From NCBI GenBank assembly GCA_963682055.1, contig OY821743.1, forward strand, positions 34,582,702-34,646,701: a stretch of 64,000 nt of DNA, given 5' to 3'. A program made the position numbers and the translations under genes. Below the pieces are notes generated by a model. That model made no database searches, was not told where the DNA came from, and saw only the letters and a program-made list of their open reading frames with translations. Below, in pieces: positions 43,801 to 58,190 of the stretch. Numbering within the stretch: position 1 is the first letter of the stretch; every line of letters starts with the position of its first letter. This DNA comes from Primula veris. Lineage: Eukaryota > Streptophyta > Magnoliopsida > Ericales > Primulaceae.

Positions 43801-46800
43801 TATTAATTACTCAGCGTAATATTGCAAATTGTTTCTGTCCCTAGTTTTGTTTATTCGGCATCTATATAGTTCGCATTCTCAATTTTCTCTTCGTGAATCC
43901 TTATACTAAATTTTGTTGTATTTAAATATTTATGTATATCATACTATTAATATAAGTCAAATCAAGATAAATGAAACTGCCAAATTTTGTTAATTTTTTC
44001 CAAAAATACTTATATTCCAATTTACTAATTACTCATATAGCATAATGCAATTCAAATACATAGATAAATAAACAAATATGCTACTTCTCACGCATAATTC
44101 TATTACTCATTATATACGATTATTAATTTACTATATTCATTCCATCATTTTTTTAATTTTTTTGAAAATTTTAAATTCATTTGTCCGGAATCATATTTAT
44201 ATACGTATCGCACACGCAACGTTTGAGCTACGATTACTAGTACATAAATATGTTAACATATATGTATATACATAAATATGTTAAATGTATGATATATGTA
44301 TATATTTATTATTTTAGTTACCAAGCAAATTTTAGTTTTTTGACTTTGGTGTATATAATACCTAGTTCTCCATTCATATAATTTAGAAACACCCATGATT
44401 CTATCACTTATCGCCATGTGTTGGCTATAATTATCAAAATTTGTACAACGATTAGAACACTAAAGTGTCCAGTTTTTTTTGTTACTATTTGTATGAACAA
44501 GTTACCCAAAGTTGAAAATAATCGGGAAAACAGGTTCGTATGAAAGTTAAGTTCCAAGTGGGAGTGGACCAAGTCACCATTCGAATAACCGGAATCCTCT
44601 TGCAGTCCATTCTACGTTAAATGTAACTTGTACCGAGGCATTTATATGATTCTAATACAAGGTATACCATTACAACGTCCTAATCGGGAACGGTATGGTG
44701 ACATAATTTTGTTTTACTGACAGATTGGTTATTTAGTTACATATTTATAACAGATTTGACCGTTTCTAATTGATTTTTTGTTTAGTGTACCCTGCACAAG
44801 TAATCGACAGTCCTACTTATCAAGATGTTAAATTTATGAATGTCGGCCAATTCGTGACCTTCAGCCATTTATTGACCTTATATTCTGCTTGTCAGTCACT
44901 AGTGGGTTCTTGCCAATTTAAATACCATGACCTAGGCCAAAGTGCAAGTTTTTGGTAGTTAGGTCAATGTCATTCAGTTTTAAGTCCTTATATAAAACCA
45001 AAAATTATCAAAGTCAAGCGAACACATTGGTTTTTTTTTATCTCGATAGTGGGCCATAAATCTAGAAACAATTTTCTGACAAATATAATAAAATTTAAAC
45101 ACATTTATGCAAGTTGGTGTATTTGTCGAATTATACATGTCTTTCTTGTATCTTGACACACTCTCCCTCTAAAAGAAATCACTGCTATCAAATTTTATAC
45201 TTGCAAGTAAACATCTTCTACAAGTTATATTTTTTGCGATAAACATGGCCTGTTGATTACCAAAAAAAAACTTCTACAAATTATTTTTCATTAGGAAAGT
45301 CTCATTTATTTTTCTTGAAAGGAGATTGTTATATCAAGAAAGTTGAAAGAAATTGCTGCATATTTTTCTTTTTTTTTAATCAATATCGGTATGTTCATTA
45401 TTATTATAAATAATATACGCAAGTAATACAAAATTCACCGCATTTATAACAGGCTCTAAGGGCTAAAGAAAAAATATAATAAATAGCACACAATGTCTCA
45501 TGTAACTAAAGTTAATCTAAACCATTCCACAACAGACAAGTTAAAAAGAATACAACAAGACATAAATATAAAAGATACTCATATCAAATAGCTAAATGAA
45601 AAGTGAAATATTGTCGTGCAAATCAATCTGACAGGCGTATCATAAGCTGATTAACCGATAGTCGTAGAAAAGAGGACAAAACGATTAAACAGGAGTACAC
45701 AAAAGTGTTACGATGCTCTAGTCAACATAGCTCAATATAACACCATCTTGAGTTGTGTTAAATACTCGAATTTATTTCTTCAAACCGGACGGGTAAAAGG
45801 GTTCTATCGAGTTTTAGAATAATTCTGAAGTGAACCTAAACAAAATTATTTGGATTATCAATGAAAAAAAAAAAATTAAAAAGAAGAAGATAACTTCATT
45901 AGTGAACGGCTCAAAGAGAAAAATAACTATTAATTTCTCGCCACCATAATTCAAGCTATATTTCTGGATGAGTTGATCTAGTCCACACAATACTCAATCT
46001 TCTTCTTAAAAAATTATTTCCTCAAAATGTTTTTCTTTATCGAAAAGTATATTTTGAAAGTTATTAATTATATAGTTTTTATATGATGGCAGAAAGGGTT
46101 TACTTTGAATAAGAACAGAAAGGTGAGTTGCACTTTGGGGATCAGTTCAACACGTACGTTGAACATCTCTAATTAATTAAGATCACCATATGACTTTTGC
46201 TACTTGCATTTAATTTAAATATGAAGTGGTCATGCCATTACAATTATTATTATTCTCTTTGGAATGATTAGTAAGGGAAAATTAATGATTGATACCTAGT
46301 TTCGGACTTACTATCAAAAAACTCGTAGTTCTCTATCTCGATTAATGTTAGAACATATCCATTTTTTATGTACAAAATGGCCATTTCTTTAAACATATCA
46401 CTCTGAAATCTATCACCATTAAATATTTACTTTGTTTCATTCTTTTCTTAAATATCTACAATTTCGAACTTCACTTAACAACTCATAGTTTTTCTTCATT
46501 CAATTATACTTACAATGAATAGAGAAGATCAAGTAAAAATTGCAGTAGTCTCAAATTGGTTAGAAAGCAGTAGTTAGATGTCAACTTTTAAGTTTAAAAT
46601 GGTGTGTGTATTTTATTTGTTGTTTTTTTGAAACATCATTCATGTCCATGCAATGTCCTAAAAGGCGCAAGACGGAATTTAGGCGGAACATGGTCGTCTA
46701 GCCCTTAATGACGCATAATCACCGCCTAATACGTCTAAGTTCATCTAATTTCTGCCTAGACGCGCCTTTCCGAACAATGTGTCCATGTAATGGCTAGTTT

Positions 46801-47649
46801 CTATTTTCTCTCGGTTCCCAAAGTTTGAGGAATTACAATTAAGAAAATGACTCTTTTTTTTTTTTTTTTAATTCCCCACCTTTTAAAAAATTACAAATTA
46901 AACCCTTTAATGACTAGTTTATTTTTTTAGGCTTCTAAACTTTTAATAGTTATAATTTGACCTAGACTCTTCCCCGTATAAACTCACTCCCATTTATATA
47001 ACAAATGCACAAAAAAGTGTGGGTGTATCGAGATCAATCAATTTTAAAACATTAATGAAAATTTCGAAAGGCCTCCTTCTCGAATAAAATAGGAAGGCCA
47101 AATTGTATGAAGCCTCCAAAGCCACCTTACAAACCGTAAGTCAACTCCGAGTCAAATGATGGAATGACTCGATAGTTACAAGGTTGAACAAGATGCTAAG
47201 AAGGAAGCCTCACTAAGTCGATTGCCCATGACGGCGGAGGCCATCGACAAGAATTAACGCATCCAATTGTTCTATGTGGAACATAAGATAGTGAAAATAG
47301 ATCCCACTAATCCGAACCTCACAGTACATGGGAGAGCATAGATCATAAAGAAACAACGAGAAATTGGGCAAAGATAATGAACTACAAATTTTTGTTTCTA
47401 TTATTTAATTGATGTATTTTTATTTCTAGTAATGCTTTTTTAATTGACACAGTCTTATTTGTAGTAATGAATAAACTTTTAATTCAAATAAATATTTTAT
47501 TAAGTCTATACATGTTTAATTGATATTTAGTTATCGTTTTATATTGAACAAAATTTCCACTTCTGAAAGCTTACACATGTTCTTTTTTTATGATTAATGG
47601 CACTTCAATACTACTTTATCACCAACTTAATTCTAGTTTAATTTTGAAG

Positions 47650-47828
47650 GGTAACACTATCGTAAACCCGGTGCAGTATAATTTAGGGTGTGTTATCTAC
47701 TAAAAATACAATACATATTAATAAACTCATAAATAAATAGCTTAAAATTAATTTAAAATTAAAATTAAAAAATTTATTAGTTAGCACACCGTTAATTATA
47801 ATGCACCGGGTTCATATTAGTATTGTTT
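47650..47828. mobile_element. MITE with about 30-bp inverted ends
   Basis: AACACTATCGTAAACCCGGT at the left pairs with the reverse complement of ACCGGGTTCATATTAGTATT at the right. About 178 bp of AT-rich interior. Target duplication not resolved. Confidence 0.6.
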
Positions 47829-47991
47829 CTTAATTTTGAATAAGCGCGCTTTCAAAGAAAATTAATTCATAGATTATGAATTTAATAATGTTTGACAATA
47901 TCACGTAATACCCTTTCAAAGTCTACGAAAGAATTATTGAGGTCAGCCTAATAACGAACCGTTCTCAGCACACTATACAACTCATATTCAG

Positions 47992-48000
47992 TATAAATAG
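47992..48000 (+). promoter_or_regulatory. TATA box of carbohydrate esterase gene
   Basis: TATAAATAG, 40 nt before the start codon, a close match to the plant consensus. Confidence 0.65.
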
Positions 48001-48039
48001 GTAAGTTCATTACCCTAACAATCATATCAAAAAACAAAA

Positions 48040-49891
48040 ATGATTGCTTACATCTACTTTTTCCTAGCTCATCTTACCATTTTAAGTTATGCCCAAAACA
48101 AAGACATCTACATTTTGGCTGGCCAAAGCAACATGGCTGGCCGAGGAGGTGTTGATAACGGAACTTGGGACGGTGTCGTCCAAATAGATTCCCAATCTAG
48201 CTCCTCAATTTTTCGCCTAAATGCTCAGCTAAAATGGGTGCAAGGGCAGGAACCGCTCCACAAGGATATTGACGTGAAAAATACATGTGGGGTAGGGCCA
48301 GGTATGGCATTTGCCAATGCGGTTTTGGCCAAGGGTGAGAATAAGGCGGTGGTGGGGTTAGTCCCTTGTGCCGTTGGTGGAACAAACATTACCGTGTGGG
48401 GTCGTGGGACTAGCCTTTATAACCAGTTGTTGAGGAGAACAAGGTCGGCTGTGCAGGGTGGCGGTGTTATTAGGGCAATGTTGTGGTATCAGGGCGAGAG
48501 CGACACTGGGAATCAAGATGATGCCAACCAATACAAGACAAAGTTGGTGAAATTTTTCACAGACGTGCGTGCGGATCTAAAAGCGCCCACACTTCCAATT
48601 ATTCAGGTATTTTTTATAATTTTTTTGTGATTTTTTTTATTTTTTTGTGATTTTTTGTGATTTTTTGCATTTTATATAATTTTATGTGTTTTTATTTTTA
48701 TTTTTTATGAAATATGTGTATGACGTTTTGGTAAATAAAATAAATAATTAAAAAGCGGTACCTATAGAGAATATGAACTTATTTCTAACTTGCATAAAGT
48801 TGCACAAAAGTGCAAAGTAACTCAATCCAACCCGACCCAAATAATCTTGCACTTTTATTCAACCCGTACCGAGTCGGATCGGGTCGGGCCAAAATCCGGA
48901 ATTCTGCCATCCCTAACTTATCGATTATTTAGTTGTACAAGAGTAATTGTATGTTTGTTTTTGCAACAAGTCCATTTATGAAAAAACATGGAATTGTTTC
49001 TATAGAAAACAAATAACGTCAATGACAATTAGCTATTGCATCGTTAATTGCATGGAATAATGGAACTTTTTCAGTATTCTTTAAAAAAAAAAAAAAATTG
49101 GCCACTCCCCCATAAATAAACTGTTAATTTTATATTAGTGAAGCATTTGTCCATGTATCGGATAGTAAACTGATGGGACTTTTCGTTATTTACTTGACAG
49201 AGATTATTTTGATTTTTTAACCTTCAAGACAATGGACTCATTTTTATTCTTCCATTTTTTATTTATAAATTAGATCTAAGTATTTCACTCTAGTATGTAA
49301 AATTTGAATCCCATGATCTCTCAAAGGTGAAAGTGTATAACTGACCATTATACTGGCCCTTATTATATCTAAAATATTTATTACTTTTCCATCAACTTGA
49401 CTTCAGATTGTACTGATCAACTGCATGCATTCTTTATATATATATAATGGTGACCAACGACTTGAATCCTAAATAATAATTTAGGAGAACAAGTTAAAAG
49501 TAGAATTGTTGATGAAATGTGTTTTTAACTTATTCTTACTCTCTAACTTTTTCTTGAACAAAGTATTTACAAAGTGCTACACCATGATAATAATTAATAA
49601 TTAATTATAAATTTTAATATCGAAGCTAAGCTAACACAAAATTTGTGTAAACGTGTATGTATGTATATATAGGTGGCATTAGCATCCGGAGGACCATATA
49701 TCGAGACAGTGAGACAAGCTCAGCTGGGAACTACACTATCGAATGTGAAGTGCGTTGATGCGAAAGGGCTACAACTTGAAGCCGACCAAATTCATCTCAC
49801 CACGGCATCGGAGGTTAAAGTCGCCCAGATGATGGCAAATGCTTTTCTCCAACTCAATTCCAATAAACAAAGTCGGAAGCTTTTGTTGTAA
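48040..49891 (+). CDS. SGNH carbohydrate esterase (sialate O-acetylesterase family, At4g34215-like)
   Basis: Exon 1 is 48040-48606 and exon 2 is 49673-49891 (CAG|gtattt ... atag|GTG, phase 0), 261 aa. The family removes acetyl esters from glycans such as cell-wall polysaccharides. An N-terminal hydrophobic segment (about 1-18) looks like a signal peptide, suggesting secretion. Visible SGNH blocks: GQSNMAGRGG with the nucleophile Ser30, CAVGGTNITVW (110-120, oxyanion Gly/Asn), WYQGESD (149-155), and the C-terminal D227-x-x-H230 pair in ADQIHLTT. All catalytic residues are present. Intron 1 is 1066 bp. Native substrate not known. Confidence 0.93.
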
Positions 49892-52382
49892 AATATAAGC
49901 TTGTTTTATTTTTATTAATATTATCTGTCTTTTAATTTGGGTTACTCACTTGAAGCAAGGGAAGTAGCCCAACAAGGGTGAGTAATTTCTAAGAAAATAA
50001 TTATGCTTCTAAGTAAAATATGTTAACAAGTGTAATATGTACGAAATGCTAATGCATTAAATTTTAATTACTTCTATTATTCTATATGGTTTTGCTCAGC
50101 AAGGATAAACGTGATATTGTGTTATGTCTTATTTGATGTTATGCTTATGGATAACGAGATGTTTAATTGTGTTTGAAGAGTAGTATAGATACCTTATACA
50201 TCTTAGTAAAAATGTCCATAAAAGAATAGTTTGTTACAGTTTAAAGTCCATAATAAGAGCTTGTTTAGCTCAGATTTTAAGTAAATAAGTTGAGTTTAAG
50301 ACATAATTCGGGTTTCTTCAAGTGTGTTAACTTTCCATGGATGACCCTTTTATAATCAATTTTTTTTTGTTTTTTGAAATAAAATAATCATTTAACTATC
50401 TATATATATAATCAGTAATCACCACTATGGTGCAGACTTTAATTTTCAGGCAATATCCTTACGTAATAGATGAAGTTTGTGTTAGAAATATACTAAAACA
50501 ACATGCTTATTTTTTGATTTATATTTGATAATATTTTGAATTGATATATTTAATGAAAATAATATGAGCAATTGTTATTTATCATTATTGTTTAAATGAC
50601 TAAATAAATGTCTATTATTATATTTAGTAGACGGTCTAATGTGTAAAGTACAACTTACACACGGACGATTAGACTGTCGGTTCTAATAGAATATAAATTA
50701 TATGTTTACAATTTTAGATGGAAATGGATACACCTTCAGTAGAGTTGTAGTACGTGGTTTTAGTAGGTCTGTCTTGACTACAGAGAACGGACAAATTACA
50801 ACTCCATTTACTAGTGCACTTTGTGTGTATTAAACATGACTGTTACAAAATAATTATTTAGTGACTGACTAGACAAAATAATTTATAACTCGTGATCATG
50901 GTTATTGTTTATGCTCTTAATTCCTATATTTATATTTAGACATGTATGTATGTGTTTATCATTTTGATTAATACATGTGAGATTCGTCACGAGTCAATAA
51001 ACTTAATGAGTTGGATGACGACATTATTCGTATCAGTGTTTATTAGTAATAAAAGAAATTCATGTCTCATAAGTGATTGATGATACTCACTTGAGTAAAC
51101 TTATAAGTTTTGTTCGTGTAAACCTTACAGGTGGATTTATAATCCGACACGACAAATAAGTTAATCGGACAGGCTTAACGATAATACGTTTATTAAATAA
51201 GAAATGAGTCGGTGATTTAATTTAATAAATGAATATATTATTAATCTTTACGTGTGGAGATAATACAATTGAAACGAATTAAATATTCGGATTATGGTAG
51301 AGATATCAGTTGTGATCTTTAGTGGAATAAATCACGATTTAAATTTATTGTGTATATCTCAGATTTTAAGAAGATATGATAGCACGAAATCTTTTTAATT
51401 AACTCTATCCTAATCGGCCTACAAGTCTCTAACTTATCCTACGTATAGCACGCCCCTTTTCTTGGCAGAATAAGTTTTTTTCATAAATATATTTCGAGAT
51501 TGCCTGGAGAGAAAAAGAGCGCACCCTCTTTTAATGAGCTAGGTGCTAGTTCAAGAATAAGTTAGAAGAGTTGAAGCGAATCTGTTCCATCACAGCCGCC
51601 ATCTGTTCTCTTCTGTTATTCGATATGATCTAAACATATACGCTAAAATATGATTTACATTGATAATATACGTATATAATAAACCTATAAATCTGAACAC
51701 GTTAAAAAATACGTTGTGCAAAGTGATTTTGTATCACTTTGATACACCTTTCGTTTAAATTTACAAGGTTCTCAAGCTCTTCATATGTAGCAAACATGAG
51801 TATTCATTTCAAGGTGAGAAATTGCCAAAGCAAAGGTTGCAAGGTTAGAAGTATAGTTCAGTTAGTATATACTACTATATATATACGAACATGCTAAATG
51901 TTAATGCACCTATATTCCTTTGCCGAGGCAGAATCACTATATCGGAAGCTGAATTTTAAAAAATCAATAACAAGAAACTAAATTGTTATTTACATTAAAA
52001 AAATGTTTAAAAAATTATTTTTTGAAAATACGGAGACTAGTCTCCCTGCTGGTACCTGATTGTTTTCACTCAATAGTGGATCGAAATGTTGAAACTATGT
52101 GATATAAATATAAGTTGACACTAAAATTTCTAATCACGGTCCCCATATAAGTAGGCAAGTTCATACTTCCAAAGTTTTCATAGATGAACAAAGATTGCTA
52201 AAAAGCAAGCATACTAATTATTACCAACTAAAAAAACCAAGTTGTGTCTAATTAACCATCTGGCAAGTTGCAACATCACTTATTATCATCAACAAAATCA
52301 CCACAAAGCTAGAGCCCAAACTAAATTATGACATCAAATTTCACCATTCCGGCTTATTTCCAATTTTTTTTATAAAGAGCGC
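49892..52382. other. intergenic region, probable decayed LTR-type sequence
   Basis: No gene recognised. TGTTAGAAATATA at 50480 looks like the start of an LTR, and the next 1.2 kb reads like an LTR or a non-autonomous LTR derivative. I could not find a matching end or target duplication. Confidence 0.4.
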
Positions 52383-55300
52383 CTACCAAATCCCGACTTC
52401 CATGAACCCATCTTCGGTAGCGGATCCCCTAAACATCCCCACACAGTTAAACCCGCACGCAACCTCACCCTTATTAGACACCGCAATAAGCCCAGCTTTA
52501 CCCTCATCGAGCCTAACATTTACAACATAGTCCACAGCCTCTTGTAAGCCAAAACCTTTATATTCCATCACCGCAGCTACCTCACGAGCTAGGGTTCCAC
52601 GTATAATAGCCTCCCCTTCACCTGTACACGAGACACCACATAGGTCACACGCGTAGGTACCTGCCCCTATGAGGGGTGAGTCACCTATACGACCGGTCAT
52701 TTTGTTCATTAAACCGCCAGTGGAAGTGGCAGCTGCACAACGACCCTGGCTGTCGACCACCACACAGCCAACGGTCTCTGGTGCGTATATAGAGATTGGG
52801 AGGCCGTTCATCTGAATCGGGCTCTCTGCAGCTATGCTGCACTTGTCTAATCCGATGGTTGGGATTCTGTAATCAAACTGGCATGCGAGATATATATCAG
52901 TTTGACAATAATATTATGTATACAAATCAGTACACGAATTAGCAGTGTTTTAAAAAAAGCGAAATTTAGCTAAAACGTTTTTGCAAGAGCTACGCTAACA
53001 ACGCAAAAAACATAAGCTTTTAGTGGCCTAAAAAGCGAGCTCTCTAAGCTTTTTTAAAGCTTTGAATCGAGTTTCTTTTACCACGAAATCAGCTTTTTAT
53101 AACAGAGCGAATTAGTGATGTCACATCACGTGAAATCTAACACAATATTAACGGGTTAATTACAGTTTTACGCACTAGCATTTTTCCTTTTCTTGATTTT
53201 ACCTAACAAATATGTTAATTACTACGCCAACTTACCATTTTTAACGTTTCTGTACACTTAGAAAATTAGTGATACGATGGGATTATATATGGGAACCAAA
53301 ATCAAAAGTATGCGATAGGATAGTATATAATATATATGCTTTTCATAACAATTTAGTGTATAAACTTGTATATATTTTCAATTTGGTTCACAAAGTATAC
53401 AAAGTTGTCGAGAAATGCAATGTCAGTGTACTAATTAAGAACTTCGAAATTAAGTTAGTTGTACAAAATCGAAAAAATAGGAGAGGCAAGTGTACAAAAC
53501 TGCAATTACCTTTCAAATTTAAAAAATCAGCATGAGGTTGAATTTTAGCTCACAAATGACAAATATGTATGTATACGTGTGTGACGGTGTAGCTATGTAC
53601 AAACGATGTATATATAGATGACGAATATGCTTGTTGGGAACGTACCAGGATGGTGTTTGCCTCTTTTGCCAGCTTCAGCATACCGACGTTTTCATCGGTG
53701 ACAAAATAGTCGTTTTCTACCGTCTCCACTCCCTAAATAAATTTGCAATTTGGAAGCGAGTAAGTAACAAACTAAGGGACACTGATGACAATATACAAAA
53801 ACCAAAACATCACAAATCATGATGATCGTGGTTAATTTGTTCGAAATAAATTTGGGAAATGTTATTGATTCTGTAACTTTACAAAAATAAAAATAAAATA
53901 CTATATATGTATGTGCATAAAACATTATTTTGTGATTAGAAACATAAGTTTACCAGGTCGTGTTTTGTATTTTCGTTTTTCTTATCCTTTTGGAGCTTGT
54001 TCCATAGACATTGATTCGTGTATAAACTTGTTATTTTAATTAATGATAAGCATATTACTTTATTAAAAAAAAAATGACTATAATATTCGCAATGTCAGAG
54101 CACTTGCAGTTTTGTCTAATGGTACCAGCTATAAACAAAAAGCTGATCAAGATCTTGTTAATTACTATAAAATTGATACTTTTAATCGAAATTATCGAAA
54201 TTGTAAATGTAGATTATCCTAGTTACTAGTTCTCTCAAACCATCAAATGTAGTATATTGTTTAAATTGTCGTGTACGTGTCATTTTGTAATTTGTTAAAT
54301 CACAGGGACAATAAACCTTAACAATTTTATGTGATAGTGTGATTTCATTTTTAAAAATTATGAGGTGGTAAAAGTTAGACTAGATCCTCACAATCTGTTC
54401 AGTGTCTTTATAAATGTTCAAAAAAAAAAATATTGCAATTGCCGATGCTAGTTTTAAGCACAATCTTGTTCAAATCTTATAGCATATGTATCAATATCCT
54501 TAATTAGCTTTGACAAAAACTATTCACACCAACAGTTCATAGATTTTAAGAGTGTCAAATATATGGTCGCAAAGTTTAGCGAAAGTTAAAAAATAGTCCA
54601 TCCATAACTTTCTTTCTACTAAGAACTGCAACCTCCTCAAATTTAATACTGGTAGAAGTCCATATTATGAGTTTCTCATCTCTTTTAAGCATTAACATTT
54701 CATATAGTTGTACTGCATGCATAATATGATGAAAATACTATTACTTCACGGCAATATTACCTGTTGGCGGGCAAAATTCTCCGCACCAGAAAAGGCGAGA
54801 TAAGAGTGGGGAGACTTATCCATCACAAGTCGGGCCAATGATATAGGGTTTTTCACTGTGGTTACACCCGAAACTGCACCACATCGTCGACCACACCCAT
54901 CCATTATACTAGCTTCCATCTCCACCGTTCCTTTCTCCGTCAGCGCAGATCCACGACCTGAGTTGAACATTGGGTCGGATTCCAGTTCTCTAACCTGCAA
55001 TACAAAATATATTTAAGACCCTCGATCTCTTATCACAAACTATGCACTATAAGTCTTAGCTAATGGTCTGCGTTGGAGAACCATAAATAGATATCATTTC
55101 TCAAATTTCCAATCGATATTCACCACTAGACATTAACAAGAATTGAACTTCATTTGTCATTTTAGCTATCGATACACTAAAAATGCTCCCTTTTTTTCTG
55201 CTTATAGGGTGCTCCAACGGATATTCATCTACTTACTTGTTGCCTAAGGCCCTAAGCTGAAATTTGCCTTAATTTATTTTAATCTAAGTTTTTTCACCTA

Positions 55301-56801
55301 ATAATTTAACCAATATTTTATAATTAACGCATTTCGATCATTCTCCAAAGACTAAATAACTTAATATACAATTTCCACTACAATTATTCCATGAGCTACG
55401 TCAATTTTCATAGTACCACTTTTCTGAAACTCTCAGTCCCTTAAACATTAGACTAACATTTGCAAATTTTCATATAATTCAATATTAGAGACTAATTCTT
55501 ACAAAAAGTGTAAGAAACAAGTAGGTTATTGTAATGAAACTATGTGGACAAATTCTATAATTAAAACGTTGAAGTGAATATAATTTGCCACTTGGTAAAA
55601 CTGTCACCCTTAAATATTTGCCACATATTAGTGATACCAACAGTTTTTTGTTTTTTTTTTCTGTGGACAGCTGCAATAAATTGACTTTTCTTTGGGTCTA
55701 GAGCTATCCTCGTTCTGTTTTTTTCTGTCTCTACTATAAAATAAAACCGATACAAAACTAAATCATTATAAATTGTTGAATGGGAATTAATATTCTTATG
55801 AAAAACCAAAATCTAAACTCAGAAGTGACTGTTAATTACGTAGTAAATGATACTGATAATTATTGCCCAGTCCCTACATTAGGGTCTTTTTTATCCTTGG
55901 AGATTTTTTTATTTAGTAATTTTCTATTATACCTTCATTTAATATGGTTTGTCATAAATAAATAGCTTTTAACAGTCCATAAGGATGATAATTAATTAGG
56001 AAACTAATTGATTAAAATTATTACTTTAATCCTCTTTTATAAGATTTTAGGAAGAAAATAAATCGTTACTTTAATCACGTTTATCAGGAGAATATGGGTA
56101 CGTTTCTTTATTTAACAAAACAATTTAAGGACGTCACATGCATTTCTATAACGGACGATCGATACAAAAAAACATATGGATATCACATGACATATTTATT
56201 AAATCTTGACGTTACAAAAAAGGTAAGATTTATTTAGCGAAATAATATTAATTTACTTTTTTTGGGAAAGCCAGTACGTATATCGTCAACAAAAGTCAGT
56301 TGATCGGCTCGAGTGACGGATTAAAAAATATATATTTTTCTTTATAAAAAGGATACAGAAAGGTGTTTCTTTTGTCCAAGCTGTAAGACTGAAAATATTC
56401 GGTCCGGGGCCAAGATGCCGGATTGGGCTGATCTCACCTCCAAATTCACAATTATGTACCACAAAAAACTAGGAAGAAAAATAAAGAGTCTCGGATTCTG
56501 AACATCAAAACATGAAATGTAAAATTAATTGTGTATGATTATGAATGATCGTGTACGTTCAATGTGTATATACGTGTCAATGTATGCATGTGTATATATA
56601 TATATATAGCCTATAGGGTTTGGAAAAATTTAAACGTACAACGAGTTCGACAACATCAATGGCGGAAACGGAGGAGCTGAGGGCAGAGATACCGAGGTTG
56701 AGACAACGAGTGAGGAGACGTTTGGCTTGTTCTTGTCGTTCGACTGGTATATTCGGATCAACACCAGCACCGCCATGAACCGCTATTGCCCAACCACCCA
56801 T
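52383..56801 (-). CDS. ASPGA1: isoaspartyl peptidase/L-asparaginase (four exons)
   Basis: Plant-type N-terminal nucleophile hydrolase that releases aspartate and ammonia from asparagine and cleaves isoaspartyl dipeptides. Exons 56801-56640, 54994-54761, 53732-53646 and 52877-52383 all join at phase 0, giving 325 aa, slightly longer than the roughly 315 aa of Arabidopsis At5g08100. Visible: [13 protein letters not shown] start, [24 protein letters not shown] (substrate loop), [15 protein letters not shown], the autocleavage site [12 protein letters not shown] with the nucleophile at about Thr196, [25 protein letters not shown], and [10 protein letters not shown]. All landmarks are intact. The exon 4 start (FDYRIP) differs most from relatives, around residues 167-181, just before the cleavage site. 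Expected in the cytosol, in nitrogen remobilisation. Confidence 0.93.
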
Positions 56802-56868
56802 CTCTCTCCCCTTGATCTCTATATGTTTTGGATTCCTTTTCTGTGTTTTTGTTTGTGTATAGGAGGGT

Positions 56869-56877
56869 TATTTATAG
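56869..56877 (-). promoter_or_regulatory. TATA box of asparaginase gene
   Basis: CTATAAATA on the minus strand, 68 nt upstream of the start codon. Confidence 0.6.
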
Positions 56878-58190
56878 GCGAGTTTTTGGAAAATATTTGG
56901 GGGTAATTACTGTAATGGTACACATTAGTTTCATTTGTACAAATTATACTTCTTGAGCTTGAGAATATTACTTATTCCTCCTTAAAGTTAATTACCGTAA
57001 TAAGATTTTGAAGAAAGGGTCTACAAAAGTGGTAAATTATTGTCATAGCCGTATCACAAATCTATCTATTGGTAGTCGGAACAATAGTTTTTTTTTCCTG
57101 AGGAAATGAAGGGCTCTATTTCTCTCTTCTATGTAGTTTGATCTTAAAGACGGAAGATGGATAGAAGAAACGGTACAGAGTTGAAAGTTTGATCAATTAA
57201 CAATTAGGGCTTGATGTTTATTGTTTATTTCTTTTAGCCCATAAGTTCTAATTTTCTATGATTTTACTTTATGCATTGATTTTCTATGTAATAAGACCGT
57301 ATGCCAATTAAACTTTAAAATTAATAATAAAAAAATGGTCTCCCACGTTTAATTAAAAAAATTACAATAATGGTACGCGTTAGATTCATTTGTAACAAAT
57401 AATACTCTCAAGCTTAAAATATTATTAATTCCTCACTACACCGTCCATTAGTGCGGATTGTCTCGGTCTAAAAAAAGTGTTTGCCCTAAATTGTTTTTTT
57501 ACTAAAATAAGTAGTGGCGGACCTAGGGGTGGCTGAGGTTGGACGCGGGCACCTGGCGGCGATTTTCAATTTTATTTTTATTTTTTTATATATGTAATTT
57601 AATTTTTTTTTAAATATATATATTGATGGTTTCGCTAATTAAACCATAGAATTGTTAGTGTATTGATAAAATTGATTTTAACGTAGTGGAATGTTAGGAG
57701 TTCAAATCATATATTAGTTATTTTTTTCTAAAAATTTCTGTTTTTAACCTTAAAATTATCAAATTTCGTAAATAATCATTGTATTTTTCCAAAGAAGATT
57801 ACTAAAAAAAATATTTTATTATCCAAGACCGTTCGTCTTTAACTTCATATTTATTTTATATTATGTTAAATATAAAAAAAAATTATTTTAATATTATAAC
57901 CTATTTATTTTATTTTATATTCGACATATTCTTATATTACCGCTCTGCCCAAAAAATCATCTTGGTTTAGTCATGAAACAAAAAACTTGTGTTGTATCAC
58001 TGACCACTAGGTCAAAAATATTTGTGACAATATTTTTGAATTGTACACTTGGGCTCACGGAAATGCTTAAAATATTTGACTTCGGGTGCTCAAGGCTTCA
58101 GCTTTATTAGACTGTCATATGGGTGGGCTCTACATACCTACATTACGAATATTTTGGATCTATAATCATTTGTTACGAAAATATCGATTT
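56878..58190. other. intergenic region
   Basis: No gene recognised. AGTGGCGGACCTAGGGGTGG at 57513 followed by AT-rich text to about 57960 (CTCTGCCC) resembles a decayed hAT-type non-autonomous element; the right inverted end is not visible. Confidence 0.4.

Larger units (their letters stand above)
43801..48039. other. gene-free AT-rich region
   Basis: No gene recognised in 4.2 kb. A 62-codon frame at 44770-44958 shows no known domain. A T run at about 45369-45378 followed by a non-coding stretch may be another minus-strand retroposon. GGCGCAAGACGG/GACGCGCC-rich text at 46665-46770 looks like transposon debris. A MITE at 47650-47828 is listed separately. Confidence 0.5.

Noticed and set aside
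44770..44958. 62-codon frame in the gene-free 44-48 kb region
   Set aside because: No recognisable motif, no promoter or splice context; expected by chance in this length.
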